Of a DNA stretch of 64,000 nt, positions 40,111 through 48,322 are shown one piece after another (the first letter of the stretch is position 1; the number at the start of each line of letters is the position of its first letter). Under the pieces are notes generated by a model. The model ran no database searches. It saw only the letters and a program-made list of their open reading frames with translations, and had not been told where the DNA came from. Source of the stretch: Modicisalibacter coralii (GTDB lineage: Bacteria > Pseudomonadota > Gammaproteobacteria > Pseudomonadales > Halomonadaceae). The DNA lies in contig NZ_QWBW01000006.1 of assembly GCF_004117855.1 (NCBI RefSeq), positions 248,001 through 312,000 on the forward strand, given 5' to 3'. The position numbers and the translations under genes were made by a program.

Positions 40111-41295
40111 TCAAGCGTCGACGCCGAGCGACCAGGGGTTGGCCGTCAGCGCCACGCCGCCGGTTTCGGTGACGCGCACCGTGTCGCTGCAGCCGATACC
40201 CCACTGCCCCGGCAGGCGCAGGCAGATCGGCAGGTGGAAGACCATGTCCGGTGCAAAGCAGCGGGTCTGACCGCGGGCGATGAACCCCGAGCCCTCGACC
40301 CAGGACGGCGGGAACTGCGCCCCCACGGCATAGCCGTAGACGCCCGAGATATAGGCATCGTCGCTCAGCGGTGCGAAGGCCTGCTCGGCGGCCCGGGCGG
40401 CGCTCTCGAAGGACCGGCCGGGACGCATGGCGCCGAGCAGGGCATCGTAGATCCGCCGACAGGTATCGAAGACCTCGATCATCCGCGCGCTCGGCCGGCC
40501 CGCCACCACGGTGCGCATCATCGGCGCCGTGTAGCGGTTCCAGGCCGAGCCGAACTCCATGAACACCGATTCGTCGATACCGACCGGGCGCCGCCGATGG
40601 TTGAGATGCCCCACGCTGCTGCGCGCGCCGGCGACGACGATCGGCTGCATGCTCATGAATTCGCTGCCGGCCTCGTGCATGGCCCGAGCGCCCGTCGCGG
40701 CGATCTCGCTGTCCGTGGCCCCGGCACGCACGGCCTCGGCCGCCGCGGCGATGCCCGTGCCGGTGATCCGCGCGCTCTCGCCGAGATAGTCGAGCTCGAG
40801 CGGCGACTTGACGAGCTTCACGCCGTGCAGCAGATCGGCGGCATCGACGAACTCACGACCGGGCAGTCGTTCGCGCAGCGCCGCCAGCACGCCCTGGCGC
40901 AAGGACCCGTGCCAGGGGTCGATGCCGATACGCACGGTCGCCATGGCCAGGACTTCGGCGAGCGGCTCGATGACCTCGGCGAGATTCTCCCAGCGATAGC
41001 TGCGAATGTCGTCGACCCGGGTACAGGTGACCGCCGGCCCCACCTCGATCGACGGCACCTGGAGCATCAGGTGATCCAGGGTCACCACCAGCGCCGTGTG
41101 CACGGAGACCTCGAAGGTGCTGTAACCGGTCAGGTAGAAGATGTCGGCCGGTGCGGTGAGCAGCAGGGCCTCCACCTCGGCGGCCTGCATCGCCTGTCGC
41201 ACCGCGTCTCGCCGGCGCTGCAGTTCGGCCTCGGGGAACACGCATTCGCTCCCGGTCAGCGGTTCGAGCCGGTGGCGATATCCCGTATGCTCCAT
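40111..41295 (-). CDS. M24-family hydrolase, creatinase/ectoine-hydrolase-like
   Basis: A 394-residue pita-bread enzyme. An N-terminal creatinase-type domain (YRHRLEPLTGSECVFPEAEL, DIFYLTGYSTFEV) precedes the catalytic domain. The usual metal-binding Asp pair of M24 peptidases is missing: the strand reads FMEFGSAWNRYTAPMMRTVV where a peptidase has Asp-x-Gly and Ser-Asp. A His remains in SVGHLNHRRRPV. This fits metal-free creatinase or ectoine hydrolase (DoeA) relatives, which open amidine or lactam-like rings. Ectoine use would suit a halophile, but no other doe gene is adjacent. The ATG at 41295 follows GAGGAG. Confidence 0.75.
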   Translation of the reverse strand: MEHTGYRHRLEPLTGSECVFPEAELQRRRDAVRQAMQAAEVEALLLTAPADIFYLTGYSTFEVSVHTALVVTLDHLMLQVPSIEVGPAVTCTRVDDIRSYRWENLAEVIEPLAEVLAMATVRIGIDPWHGSLRQGVLAALRERLPGREFVDAADLLHGVKLVKSPLELDYLGESARITGTGIAAAAEAVRAGATDSEIAATGARAMHEAGSEFMSMQPIVVAGARSSVGHLNHRRRPVGIDESVFMEFGSAWNRYTAPMMRTVVAGRPSARMIEVFDTCRRIYDALLGAMRPGRSFESAARAAEQAFAPLSDDAYISGVYGYAVGAQFPPSWVEGSGFIARGQTRCFAPDMVFHLPICLRLPGQWGIGCSDTVRVTETGGVALTANPWSLGVDA

Positions 41296-41384
41296 GGCTG
41301 ATCTCCTCGTCGTGGCTGGCGACCGTCTTCCCCAGCCTAGACGCTGGCGGGCCTGACTCGCCAAGACCACCGCACACCCGGGAC

Positions 41385-41434
41385 GAAAAAGGCCCCACAA
41401 GAAGACACCGGCCGGGGCAAGCCCGGCCGGTGTC
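41385..41434 (-). terminator. Terminator of the coiled-coil protein gene
   Basis: GACACCGGCCGGG (41404-41416) and its complement (41422-41434) form a 13-bp stem with a 5-base loop. On the minus strand it is followed by TTCTTGTGGGGCCTTTTT, with T-rich sequence close behind. Confidence 0.65.
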
Positions 41435-41469
41435 GATGCATCGTGCGCCGCCAACGGCGCGAGGCGATG

Positions 41470-42708
41470 TCAGGTGGATTGCGCGGAAGCGGCGGGCGAA
41501 CCCTCTTGCTGCGACGTGCTCGCGTCATCCGGCGCGCTCTCGTTCTGAGACTGCTCGCCGCCTTGCTCAGAGTCGTCTTGCTCAGAAGAGCCCGACGCGT
41601 CCTGCCCCTGTTGGCCCTGGGTGCTTTCGCTCCCATTCGATTGGCCCTGGGTCTGATCCCGCGATTCGCTCGACGGCGATTGATCTCGAGTCGTCTTCGG
41701 GTCGCTGGACTGGCCGCTCTGAGCCTGGCCGCCCTGGTTCTGGCCCTGCGCGGCGTCCGGCTCCTCGCCCGCCGCCTCGGACTGGTCGCTGCCGGTTTCC
41801 TGTTGCACGCTGTCGATGCGCTGCGACAACTGCTTCAGGGTCTGCTGCATGCCGACGATGCTGGAGAGCTCCTGCTGAACGTTGCCCAGGTGTTCCTGCA
41901 GGGCCTGGAGACGCTGGACCCGGGTCTGGATCTGCGCATTCAGTTGATCGAGACGCTGGCGGGTCTCGTCGACCTGGGAAGCCAGCGACTGCTGCTGCTG
42001 GCGGGTTTCCTCGAGAGACTGACGAACCTGCTCGAGGCTCTCCTTGGCCTCGGCGGTCTGGCCCTGCAGATCGGCCAGTTCGGATTCCCGCGCCTTGACC
42101 TGTTTCTCGAGCGCACTCAGGCGATCTTCCTGGGACTGCACCTTCTTCTGCAGTTCGGCGTGACGCCCCTCGACCTCGGCGGTCTTGTCCTGAGCCTCCT
42201 GGAGGTCCTTCTGGGCCTGGGCGAGTTTCTGCTGGCCGCTGTCGACCTGCTCATTGAGATCGTCGAGCTTCGACTGGGTCTGCTCGACCTGGCCCTGCAG
42301 CGACTGCAGTTGCTGATCGCGCGTCTGGATCTGGCTCTGCTGCTCGCTGAGACGCTGCTTGGCGTCGTTGAGCTGCGACTGCACCTGCTCGAGCTGCTGC
42401 TGCGCCTGGGTGTTCTGCTGCTGCAGCGACTTCTGGGCGTCCTGCGCCTGCTCGACGCTGGCGTAGGCCTTCTCGAAGCTGGCGTTACGCTGTTCGAGGG
42501 CCTGCTTCTGGTTCTGCAGGTCGTCGATCTGCGATTCCAGCGACGCCCGCTGCTTCTCCCACCGGTCCTCCTGGGAACTGGCGCTGGAGGCGATATAGAT
42601 TGCCGCGATGACCGCCACCACGGCGACCACGACGACGGCGCGGACCCGATTGTCCTTGAACGGCTGGCCCGGCTGCGGATCGGCCGGGGTCGAAGACGGC
42701 TCTGCCAT
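41470..42708 (-). CDS. Membrane-anchored coiled-coil protein with disordered tail
   Basis: A 412-residue protein of unknown function. A short cytoplasmic N terminus is followed by one membrane segment (VVVVAVVAVIAAIYIASS, about residues 26-43), then a coiled coil of about 240 residues rich in Gln, Glu, Leu and Lys, then a Ser/Gln/Asp/Glu-rich tail of about 110 residues. The topology suggests an envelope scaffold or an uncharacterised structural role. The heavy Gln content could reflect recent repeat growth. It lies between the M24 gene and arfB. Confidence 0.72.
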   Translation of the reverse strand: MAEPSSTPADPQPGQPFKDNRVRAVVVVAVVAVIAAIYIASSASSQEDRWEKQRASLESQIDDLQNQKQALEQRNASFEKAYASVEQAQDAQKSLQQQNTQAQQQLEQVQSQLNDAKQRLSEQQSQIQTRDQQLQSLQGQVEQTQSKLDDLNEQVDSGQQKLAQAQKDLQEAQDKTAEVEGRHAELQKKVQSQEDRLSALEKQVKARESELADLQGQTAEAKESLEQVRQSLEETRQQQQSLASQVDETRQRLDQLNAQIQTRVQRLQALQEHLGNVQQELSSIVGMQQTLKQLSQRIDSVQQETGSDQSEAAGEEPDAAQGQNQGGQAQSGQSSDPKTTRDQSPSSESRDQTQGQSNGSESTQGQQGQDASGSSEQDDSEQGGEQSQNESAPDDASTSQQEGSPAASAQST

Positions 42709-42819
42709 GGATGTCTCCTTCTGGTTCGAGGCGTACCGTCCTACACCATGACCATCTCCGTCCCTCGGGGCAAGACGAAATCTCTAGTCGAGCTGTCGCG
42801 GCAGAGCCCGAAACGGCGC

Positions 42820-43233
42820 TCAGTGGTCCACCTTGCCACGTAGCGCCTTGCGCTGACCCTTGCGGCTCTTGGCATCCAGGCGGCGCCGCTTCGAGGCCTT
42901 GGTGGGCCGCGTGGGAATGCGCTTCTTGGCCGGTACCGCCACACCGCGGATCAGGCTGTGCAGCCGCTCGAGGGCATCCGCGCGATTCTGCTCCTGGGTG
43001 CGATATCGCTGGGCCTTGATCACCACCACCCCGTCACGGGTGATGCGCTGGTCACGCAACGCCAGCAGGCGCTCCTTGTAGACCGCCGGCAACGAGGAAG
43101 CCGCGATGTCGAAACGCAGGTGCACCGCCGAGGCCACCTTGTTGACATTCTGGCCACCGGCCCCCTGGGCGCGGACCGCCTGCATCTCGATCTCGTCGTC
43201 GGGCAGACTGACCTGCCTAGATATCTGCAACAT
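42820..43233 (-). CDS. arfB: Alternative ribosome-rescue factor ArfB (peptidyl-tRNA hydrolase)
   Basis: A 137-residue class I release-factor-like protein that frees ribosomes stalled without a stop codon. The GGQ catalytic loop is in [20 protein letters not shown]. The basic C-terminal tail [20 protein letters not shown] inserts in the empty mRNA channel, as in E. coli ArfB. The ATG at 43233 ([14 protein letters not shown]) fits the family; the long in-frame extension does not. Confidence 0.93.
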   Translation of the reverse strand: MLQISRQVSLPDDEIEMQAVRAQGAGGQNVNKVASAVHLRFDIAASSLPAVYKERLLALRDQRITRDGVVVIKAQRYRTQEQNRADALERLHSLIRGVAVPAKKRIPTRPTKASKRRRLDAKSRKGQRKALRGKVDH

Positions 43234-43285
43234 GGAAGAACCTTCTGGATAGCGATGCGTTTCCCGCCGGGGCGAGACGTCGACC

Positions 43286-43642
43286 TCACTCGGCGCCATC
43301 GCGGGGCGCCAGGGGCTCGGCGTCGAACGCCACGCCGGCCCAGCCCCGACGGCGGAATTCGCGGATATTGCGATGGCCGTGGCCCTGCGGATCGCCCAGT
43401 ACCTCATCACGATACACCTCGCCGAAGCAGTGCAGCGTCTGTTCGACGTCCAGCTCATGCCGGCGGGCGAAGGCCAGCACCCGGCAGGAACCGGCGTTCT
43501 CGCCGGGGGCATTGGTCACCTCGCCGTTGCGAAACCCCACCGGCGTGAAGCGGTAATGGCGATCGATCACCGCCAGGGTGTCGGCGAAGGCGAGCGTGTC
43601 GGGGGCGTTGCGCAGGCGATGCAGGAAATCGTCGAGGGTCAT
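43286..43642 (-). CDS. HopJ type III effector family protein
   Basis: A 118-residue protein of the HopJ family: LIHRYHFTP-type motif here is [20 protein letters not shown], followed by [11 protein letters not shown]-like [20 protein letters not shown] and a closing [17 protein letters not shown]. Despite the name it is widespread in non-pathogens with no type III system and its role is unknown. It may form an operon with arfB, which starts 52 bases downstream. Confidence 0.85.
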   Translation of the reverse strand: MTLDDFLHRLRNAPDTLAFADTLAVIDRHYRFTPVGFRNGEVTNAPGENAGSCRVLAFARRHELDVEQTLHCFGEVYRDEVLGDPQGHGHRNIREFRRRGWAGVAFDAEPLAPRDGAE

Positions 43643-43695
43643 GGGCGTATCCGGCCAACGGGCAAAGCCCGTACTCTACGCAAGACGCCCCGCGC

Positions 43696-44271
43696 TCACC
43701 ACAGCCAGTGGCCGACGAGCCCCGCCGTCACCCCGGTGCAGGCCAGGGCCAGCAGGGCGAGAACCCCGTCGCGGGCCACCAGCGCCAGCCCGAAGGCGAC
43801 CAGGGCGATACCGGCGCCGGTCGCCGAAAAGGGGATGAACTCCATCACCGGCATGGCCGCGGCGATCGCCAGGCAGGCGACGGCGATCAGATGACTGCCG
43901 ACCTCGCCGGTCAGCACGCACCATCTCGGCCGCAACCCGCGGTCGATGAGGCGCGCCAGCGGCAGCAGACGCCGTACACCGCTGCGTACATGGCGGCTCG
44001 CCATCGAGCGGCGCAGCAACCAGCGCGGCAGCCAGAAGCGCCGCCGCTGCAACAGCAGTTGCCCGGCGGTCAGGGCGACCAGCAGTGCCATCAGGGTCGG
44101 CACGCCGGGGATGTCACCCAGCAGCGGCATCACCGTGACCAGCCCGGCGAAGAGCATGACCGGGCCGAATGCCCGCTCGCCCAGCGCCGCCAGCATCCGC
44201 TCCAGGGTGACATCCCCCTCGCCTTCGGCGCTGGCCAACAGTCGCGTCAACAACGCCTCGAGTCCATTCAT
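43696..44271 (-). CDS. ExoD-family membrane protein
   Basis: A 191-residue protein of the ExoD (exopolysaccharide synthesis) family: LGERAFGPVMLFAGLVTVMP, DIPGVPTLMALLVALTAGQL and LPRWLLRRSM typify it, with about four membrane segments after. ExoD is linked to surface polysaccharide and alkaline tolerance in rhizobia. No other polysaccharide gene is adjacent. The start is MNGLEALLTRLL at 44271; MERETRRM at 44292 is an alternative. Confidence 0.85.
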   Translation of the reverse strand: MNGLEALLTRLLASAEGEGDVTLERMLAALGERAFGPVMLFAGLVTVMPLLGDIPGVPTLMALLVALTAGQLLLQRRRFWLPRWLLRRSMASRHVRSGVRRLLPLARLIDRGLRPRWCVLTGEVGSHLIAVACLAIAAAMPVMEFIPFSATGAGIALVAFGLALVARDGVLALLALACTGVTAGLVGHWLW

Positions 44272-44490
44272 CCTGCGCGTCTCCCTTTCCATCGCGTCCG
44301 GACAACGCCTCACCCGGCCGCTCGACGACCGCTCGCCGGACGACTCGGCCCACGATTTCACGGAGCCACCCCGGCACCGGGCTTGGAGGTAACGCCCGGC
44401 GTGTCGGATACTGAGGCAAGAACCGGGACACGCCGCCACGGCATCCGGCCCATTCTTCCGGTGGCGGAAACCGCCTGCAAAGGAAATGCG

Positions 44491-45381
44491 ATGCAACGTC
44501 TGGTCCTGACGGCCCGGCTCTGGCGCTTTTCGCTGCGAGTCCTGGGCGCCTTCTTCAAGAATCGCGGCATCCTGCTGGCCGGCGGGGTCGGCTACAACGT
44601 GCTGCTCTCGACGGTACCGCTGTTCGCCATGCTCTGCGTGTTGTTGACCCACGTGGTCAGCGAGCAGCGCCTGCTCGAGATCATCGCCATCCAGGCCCAG
44701 CATCTCGCCCCGGCCCACGCCGACGTGATCCTCGACTCGGTACGCACCCTGGTCGATTCACGCGACGTGGTGGGAGTGGTCGGCACGCTGGTGCTGCTGT
44801 TCTTCAGCTCCTTCGCCTTTCGCATGCTCGAGGACTCGATCGCGCTGATCTTCCATCAGCCCGACGACCCGAAGAAGCGTCGCTTCTGGGTCTCCGCCCT
44901 GCTGCCCTACGCTTTCATGCTGGTACTCGGTGCCGGGCTGCTGGCGCTGACCGTGCTGCTGGCGATGGGCGATGCCTTCAACCAGCTGCTGCTGGCGCTG
45001 TACGACGTCGAGCTTCCGTCGGCGATCGTTGCCACGGTGACCCTGAACCTGCTCAGCTTCATCGGGCTGGTCGGCCTGTTCAGCGCCATCTACAAGATCA
45101 TGCCCGTGGTGCGCATCGCCCCCAGCCGGGCGCTGATCGGCGGCTTCGTCGCCGCCCTGCTGTGGGAGAGCGTGCGTCTGGTGCTGGGCTATTACTTCGC
45201 CAATATTTCCTACGTCAACGCCGTCTACGGCTCGCTGGCGACCCTGATCGTGGTGCTGCTGAGCCTCGAGATCGGCGCGATCATCCTGCTGCTCGGCGCC
45301 CAGGTGATCGCCGAACTGGAAGCCAGCGCGCGCGCCGGCCTGCACTGGTACGAGACGCCGCGGCACCGGCCCGGCCATTGA
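44491..45381 (+). CDS. YihY/ribonuclease-BN-like inner-membrane protein
   Basis: A 296-residue protein of the YihY/UPF0761 family with about six membrane segments. GILLAGGVGYNVLLSTVPLF near the N terminus and LRIAPSRALIGGFVAALLWE-like sequence (VRIAPSRALIGGFVAALLWE) are typical. It was once confused with RNase BN, but function is unknown. An AAAGGA site precedes the ATG at 44491. Confidence 0.85.
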   Translation: MQRLVLTARLWRFSLRVLGAFFKNRGILLAGGVGYNVLLSTVPLFAMLCVLLTHVVSEQRLLEIIAIQAQHLAPAHADVILDSVRTLVDSRDVVGVVGTLVLLFFSSFAFRMLEDSIALIFHQPDDPKKRRFWVSALLPYAFMLVLGAGLLALTVLLAMGDAFNQLLLALYDVELPSAIVATVTLNLLSFIGLVGLFSAIYKIMPVVRIAPSRALIGGFVAALLWESVRLVLGYYFANISYVNAVYGSLATLIVVLLSLEIGAIILLLGAQVIAELEASARAGLHWYETPRHRPGH

Positions 45382-45384
45382 CGC

Positions 45385-45852
45385 TCAATGGCGCGACGGG
45401 CCCCGCGCCTCCTGGACCCGCAGCTTGGTGCGAATGAAATCGCTGTGGCGCACGAACAGCAGATCCGCCAGCTTGCGGATGCGATGCTCCTCCTGGGCGT
45501 CCAGTTCGTCATCGGCGTAGGCCAGGCGCCACATCAGCTCGACCAGGGCGACCTTGTCGTCGTAGCCGTAGTGCTCGTTGACCAGCCGCACGAACTGGAA
45601 GTGATCCACCGCCTGGTCCGTCGCATCCTCGGCGAGTTGCACCAATTCGTCGACCGCCGTAGCGGACAGCGAGAAGCGCGCCATGAGCATCTCGCGCAGC
45701 GCCCGACGCTCACGGTCATCGAAGTGATTATCGGCGCGCACGATCTCGCAGAACAGCGCGGCGGTGGCCAGTTCCAGCGTCAGTTCACGCTGACCGTGGT
45801 CGTCGGGCACCGCCAGGGCACGGTGGAAAAAGTCCTGAATGGCATCGAGCAT
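45385..45852 (-). CDS. TerB-family (tellurite-resistance-type) protein
   Basis: A 155-residue all-helical protein of the TerB/DjlA-N type. ATAALFCEIVRADNHFDDRE and LVELMWRLAYADDELDAQEE are the two acidic repeats, which in TerB bind divalent metal. It converges with the YihY gene, 3 bases apart. It is a stress-related cytoplasmic protein by family; its partner here is unknown. Confidence 0.85.
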   Translation of the reverse strand: MLDAIQDFFHRALAVPDDHGQRELTLELATAALFCEIVRADNHFDDRERRALREMLMARFSLSATAVDELVQLAEDATDQAVDHFQFVRLVNEHYGYDDKVALVELMWRLAYADDELDAQEEHRIRKLADLLFVRHSDFIRTKLRVQEARGPSRH

Positions 45853-46008
45853 GCGTCGGTCTCCTCCTCGGGCGTCGTATCCTATACGACCGACACGAGC
45901 CCGGGATGTTGCATGACGGGCGCCACTGACCGCTCCCCGGCATGACACGCTTGCCAGGAGCGCACCGGCGGGTATCGTCGGGGCAACATCGACTCGAATG
46001 GAGATTCC

Positions 46009-46629
46009 ATGATCGACCTGACCCGTACCCCGGTCACCCTGGTGCTGATCGTCATCAACGTGGTGGCGAGCCTCTACGTGCTGCACCGCCGGCCCGGGTG
46101 GCTCGACAAGCTGGCCTTCAAGCCCGAGCGCATCCTGCGCCACGGCGAACTCTACCGGCTGCTGACCGCCGGCTTCCTGCACGTCCATGGCGCGCACCTG
46201 CTGGTCAACATGCTGACGCTGTACTTCTTCGGCCCCTGGCTCGAACTGTACCTGGGTCCGCTGCGCTACCTGATCCTGTACCTCGGCGCCGACCTCGCCG
46301 CCCAGGGGCTGGCGCTGATCATTCAGCGCACCAACCGCCGCTACTCCGCGGTGGGCGCTTCCGGGGCGATCACCGGCATCGTGTTCGCCTTCTGCGTCTA
46401 CGAGCCGTTCCGGATGCTGTACCTCTTCTTCGCCATCCCGATCCCCGCCATTCTCTTCGCCATCGGCTTCGTCGCCGTCTCGATGTACGCGATGAGCCAT
46501 CGGGGCCCCGGCCAGGCCGGGGGGCTCGCCCACGAGGCGCATCTCGGGGGTGCCATCGGCGGCGTGGCGATCATCCTGCTGCTCGATCCGGTCGCCCTGC
46601 CGCACTTCCTCCAGCAAGTGGGTTTGTGA
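46009..46629 (+). CDS. Rhomboid-family intramembrane serine protease
   Basis: A 206-residue polytopic protein. Active Ser is in AVGASGAITGIVFAFCVYEP and catalytic His in AHEAHLGGAIGGVAIILLL. The N-terminal helix and the motif GFLHVHGAHLLVNMLTLYFF with the HxxxN pattern are typical. It cleaves membrane protein substrates within the bilayer; the substrate is unknown. The ATG at 46009 has a GGAG site. Confidence 0.9.
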   Translation: MIDLTRTPVTLVLIVINVVASLYVLHRRPGWLDKLAFKPERILRHGELYRLLTAGFLHVHGAHLLVNMLTLYFFGPWLELYLGPLRYLILYLGADLAAQGLALIIQRTNRRYSAVGASGAITGIVFAFCVYEPFRMLYLFFAIPIPAILFAIGFVAVSMYAMSHRGPGQAGGLAHEAHLGGAIGGVAIILLLDPVALPHFLQQVGL

Positions 46630-46638
46630 GCCGCATCG

Positions 46639-47352
46639 TCACTGCCCGGACAGGCGGCGCCGGATCGCCTCTTCGCCGAGCGGCTCGGGATACTTGACGG
46701 CGAGACTGCGGCGCCACTCGCGATGAAAGTCACGCTGGGTCGCCAGATTGATGCCCAGCGTGATCAGCATGGCGACCAGCGCCCCCAGGCTGGCCAGCGC
46801 CATGTCCTTCTGGGCGTCCCACATATCGCCCTGCGTGCCCAGATAGGCCATGCCGAGATCGCCGCCGAACCACTCGGCGGCCCCCCATTCGAACAGCTCG
46901 TAGAGCATCGAGGTGGCCATCACCAACTGCAGCGGGAGGAGATAGCCCCACACTCCACGGGAATCCGCCACGCGAAAGTAGAACTCGCGGATCGGATAGG
47001 TCAGCAGCAGGCCGTAGGCGAAGTGAACGACACGGTCGAAGTTGTTGCGCCGCCAGCCCAGCGCCTGGTCGAGGCTGAATCCCAGCCACTGCCGGCACCA
47101 GGCGTCATAGGGCACGTTCGAGTAGGTGTAGTGGGCGCCGATCTCGTGAAGGATCAGGAACACCGCGATCAGCGTGTAGGAAACCCGCGATAACGGAAAA
47201 CGCCGCCAGGACAGCCCCAGCAGCATCACGAAGAGCACGACCAGGACGTTTTCCAGCGCCCAGTCGGCGCGGTCGCTCGGCGCGACGGCGAGCCACGCGG
47301 ATACGCCGACGAAGATCCCCAGCACGATTCCCCGATACCCGCGTCCGATCAT
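46639..47352 (-). CDS. DUF2238 (YjdF-like) membrane protein
   Basis: A 237-residue protein with about six membrane segments. Family segments are FLILHEIGAHYTYSNVPYDA, NNFDRVVHFAYGLLLTYPIR, YELFEWGAAEWFGGDLGMAY and LGTQGDMWDAQKDMALASLG. Several conserved His, Asp and Glu residues sit within or next to membrane segments, suggestive of a metal site. Function is unknown. A MITE lies 25 bases upstream of its start codon, so its expression may depend on that element. Confidence 0.85.
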   Translation of the reverse strand: MIGRGYRGIVLGIFVGVSAWLAVAPSDRADWALENVLVVLFVMLLGLSWRRFPLSRVSYTLIAVFLILHEIGAHYTYSNVPYDAWCRQWLGFSLDQALGWRRNNFDRVVHFAYGLLLTYPIREFYFRVADSRGVWGYLLPLQLVMATSMLYELFEWGAAEWFGGDLGMAYLGTQGDMWDAQKDMALASLGALVAMLITLGINLATQRDFHREWRRSLAVKYPEPLGEEAIRRRLSGQ

Positions 47353-47377
47353 CGTCTTCGCCCCTGGCCATGATTAG

Positions 47378-47550
47378 GGAAACGCTGCATAAATGCCTGC
47401 GCGGACTCGGCGTCCCCAACGAATCGCTTCGTTGCATGGTACTGGGGCGCCAGCCCGGTCGAAAACTCGCCTAACTTCATGTTATGTCTCGTTTTCTGCG
47501 TTCCATGCGCCTCGCGCTTCATCCCGCTCGTCGATTTATTCAGCATTTCC
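47378..47550. mobile_element. IS5-type MITE, 173 bp
   Basis: Terminal inverted repeats GGAAACGCTGCATAAAT (left) and, from the right end, GGAAATGCTGAATAAAT match at 15 of 17 positions. The element is bordered by the direct repeat TTAG at 47374-47377 and 47551-47554. IS5-group insertion sequences have ends starting GGAA and make 4-bp YTAR duplications, so this is probably a non-autonomous relative. It carries no transposase and lies between the YetF-like gene and the DUF2238 gene. Confidence 0.8.
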
Positions 47551-47639
47551 TTAGCCGAGCAGTCTACCCCGCGCCGGGGCACGCGACCATTCGGGACTCG
47601 CCGCCCGCCATCGCGCCTCATCCCGCGTGCCCGGGTCGT

Positions 47640-48191
47640 TCACGGCGCTCGGCGGGCGCGATCGGCGCGCCGACCGGGACGCGTCACGTCGGCCAGGCTC
47701 GACGCCTCGTCACCCTCGACGCGGCCGACCACGCTCAGCTCGCCGTCGGTCTCGAGGACCACCGCCTCGACCTCGTCCAGCGAGGCCAGACCGGCGGAGC
47801 GTACCGCCGCGCGGATCTCCGCCGGCGTCACCCTGGCAACGCGCAGCGCGCGGGGCAGCAGCTCGCCGCGATGCAGCAGCAGGGCCGGCTCGCCGGTCAC
47901 CAGCCGACGCACCCACGGCAGGCGCACGCTGCTCCAGGTCACCAGATACTGCATGCCGATCAGCAGCGCCAGGGCCAACCCGCCCTGAGCCAGAGTCACG
48001 TCGCGACTCAACACGATCGAGGCGAGAATCGAGCCCAGCGCCACGGTGACCACCAGGTCGAAGGCATTCATCTTCGACAGCGTGCGCCGCCCCGATACGC
48101 GCAGCATCGCCACCAGACCGATGTAGGCCAGCACGCTGGACAGCGCGACGCGCCACAACGCCGCCCCGCCGTCGAAGAAGATCGGATCCAT
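47640..48191 (-). CDS. YetF-family (DUF421) membrane protein
   Basis: A 183-residue protein with three membrane segments in the first 80 residues and a soluble domain after. GLVAMLRVSGRRTLSKMNAF and DLVVTVALGSILASIVLSRD are the DUF421 signature. The C-terminal domain carries LLHRGELLPRALRVARVTPA and AIVLETDGELSVV-like sequence. Function unknown. The tail (RPGRRADRARRAP) is basic and lies close to a mobile element, so the end may be unusual. Confidence 0.83.
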   Translation of the reverse strand: MDPIFFDGGAALWRVALSSVLAYIGLVAMLRVSGRRTLSKMNAFDLVVTVALGSILASIVLSRDVTLAQGGLALALLIGMQYLVTWSSVRLPWVRRLVTGEPALLLHRGELLPRALRVARVTPAEIRAAVRSAGLASLDEVEAVVLETDGELSVVGRVEGDEASSLADVTRPGRRADRARRAP

Positions 48192-48322
48192 GACGCCTCC
48201 CTGCGATGATCATCGTCCACTCAGCCTAAGCGCCACGCCGGGATGGCGAAAGCCGCGCGGTGGAGCCGCGGCCGGCGGCTTGTTACCCTGTACCGCCCAT
48301 CCTGACCGCCACCGACACCTCC

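Noticed and set aside
46398-46733. Minus-strand frames opposite the rhomboid gene
   Set aside because: Shadows of a well-supported coding sequence in the other direction.
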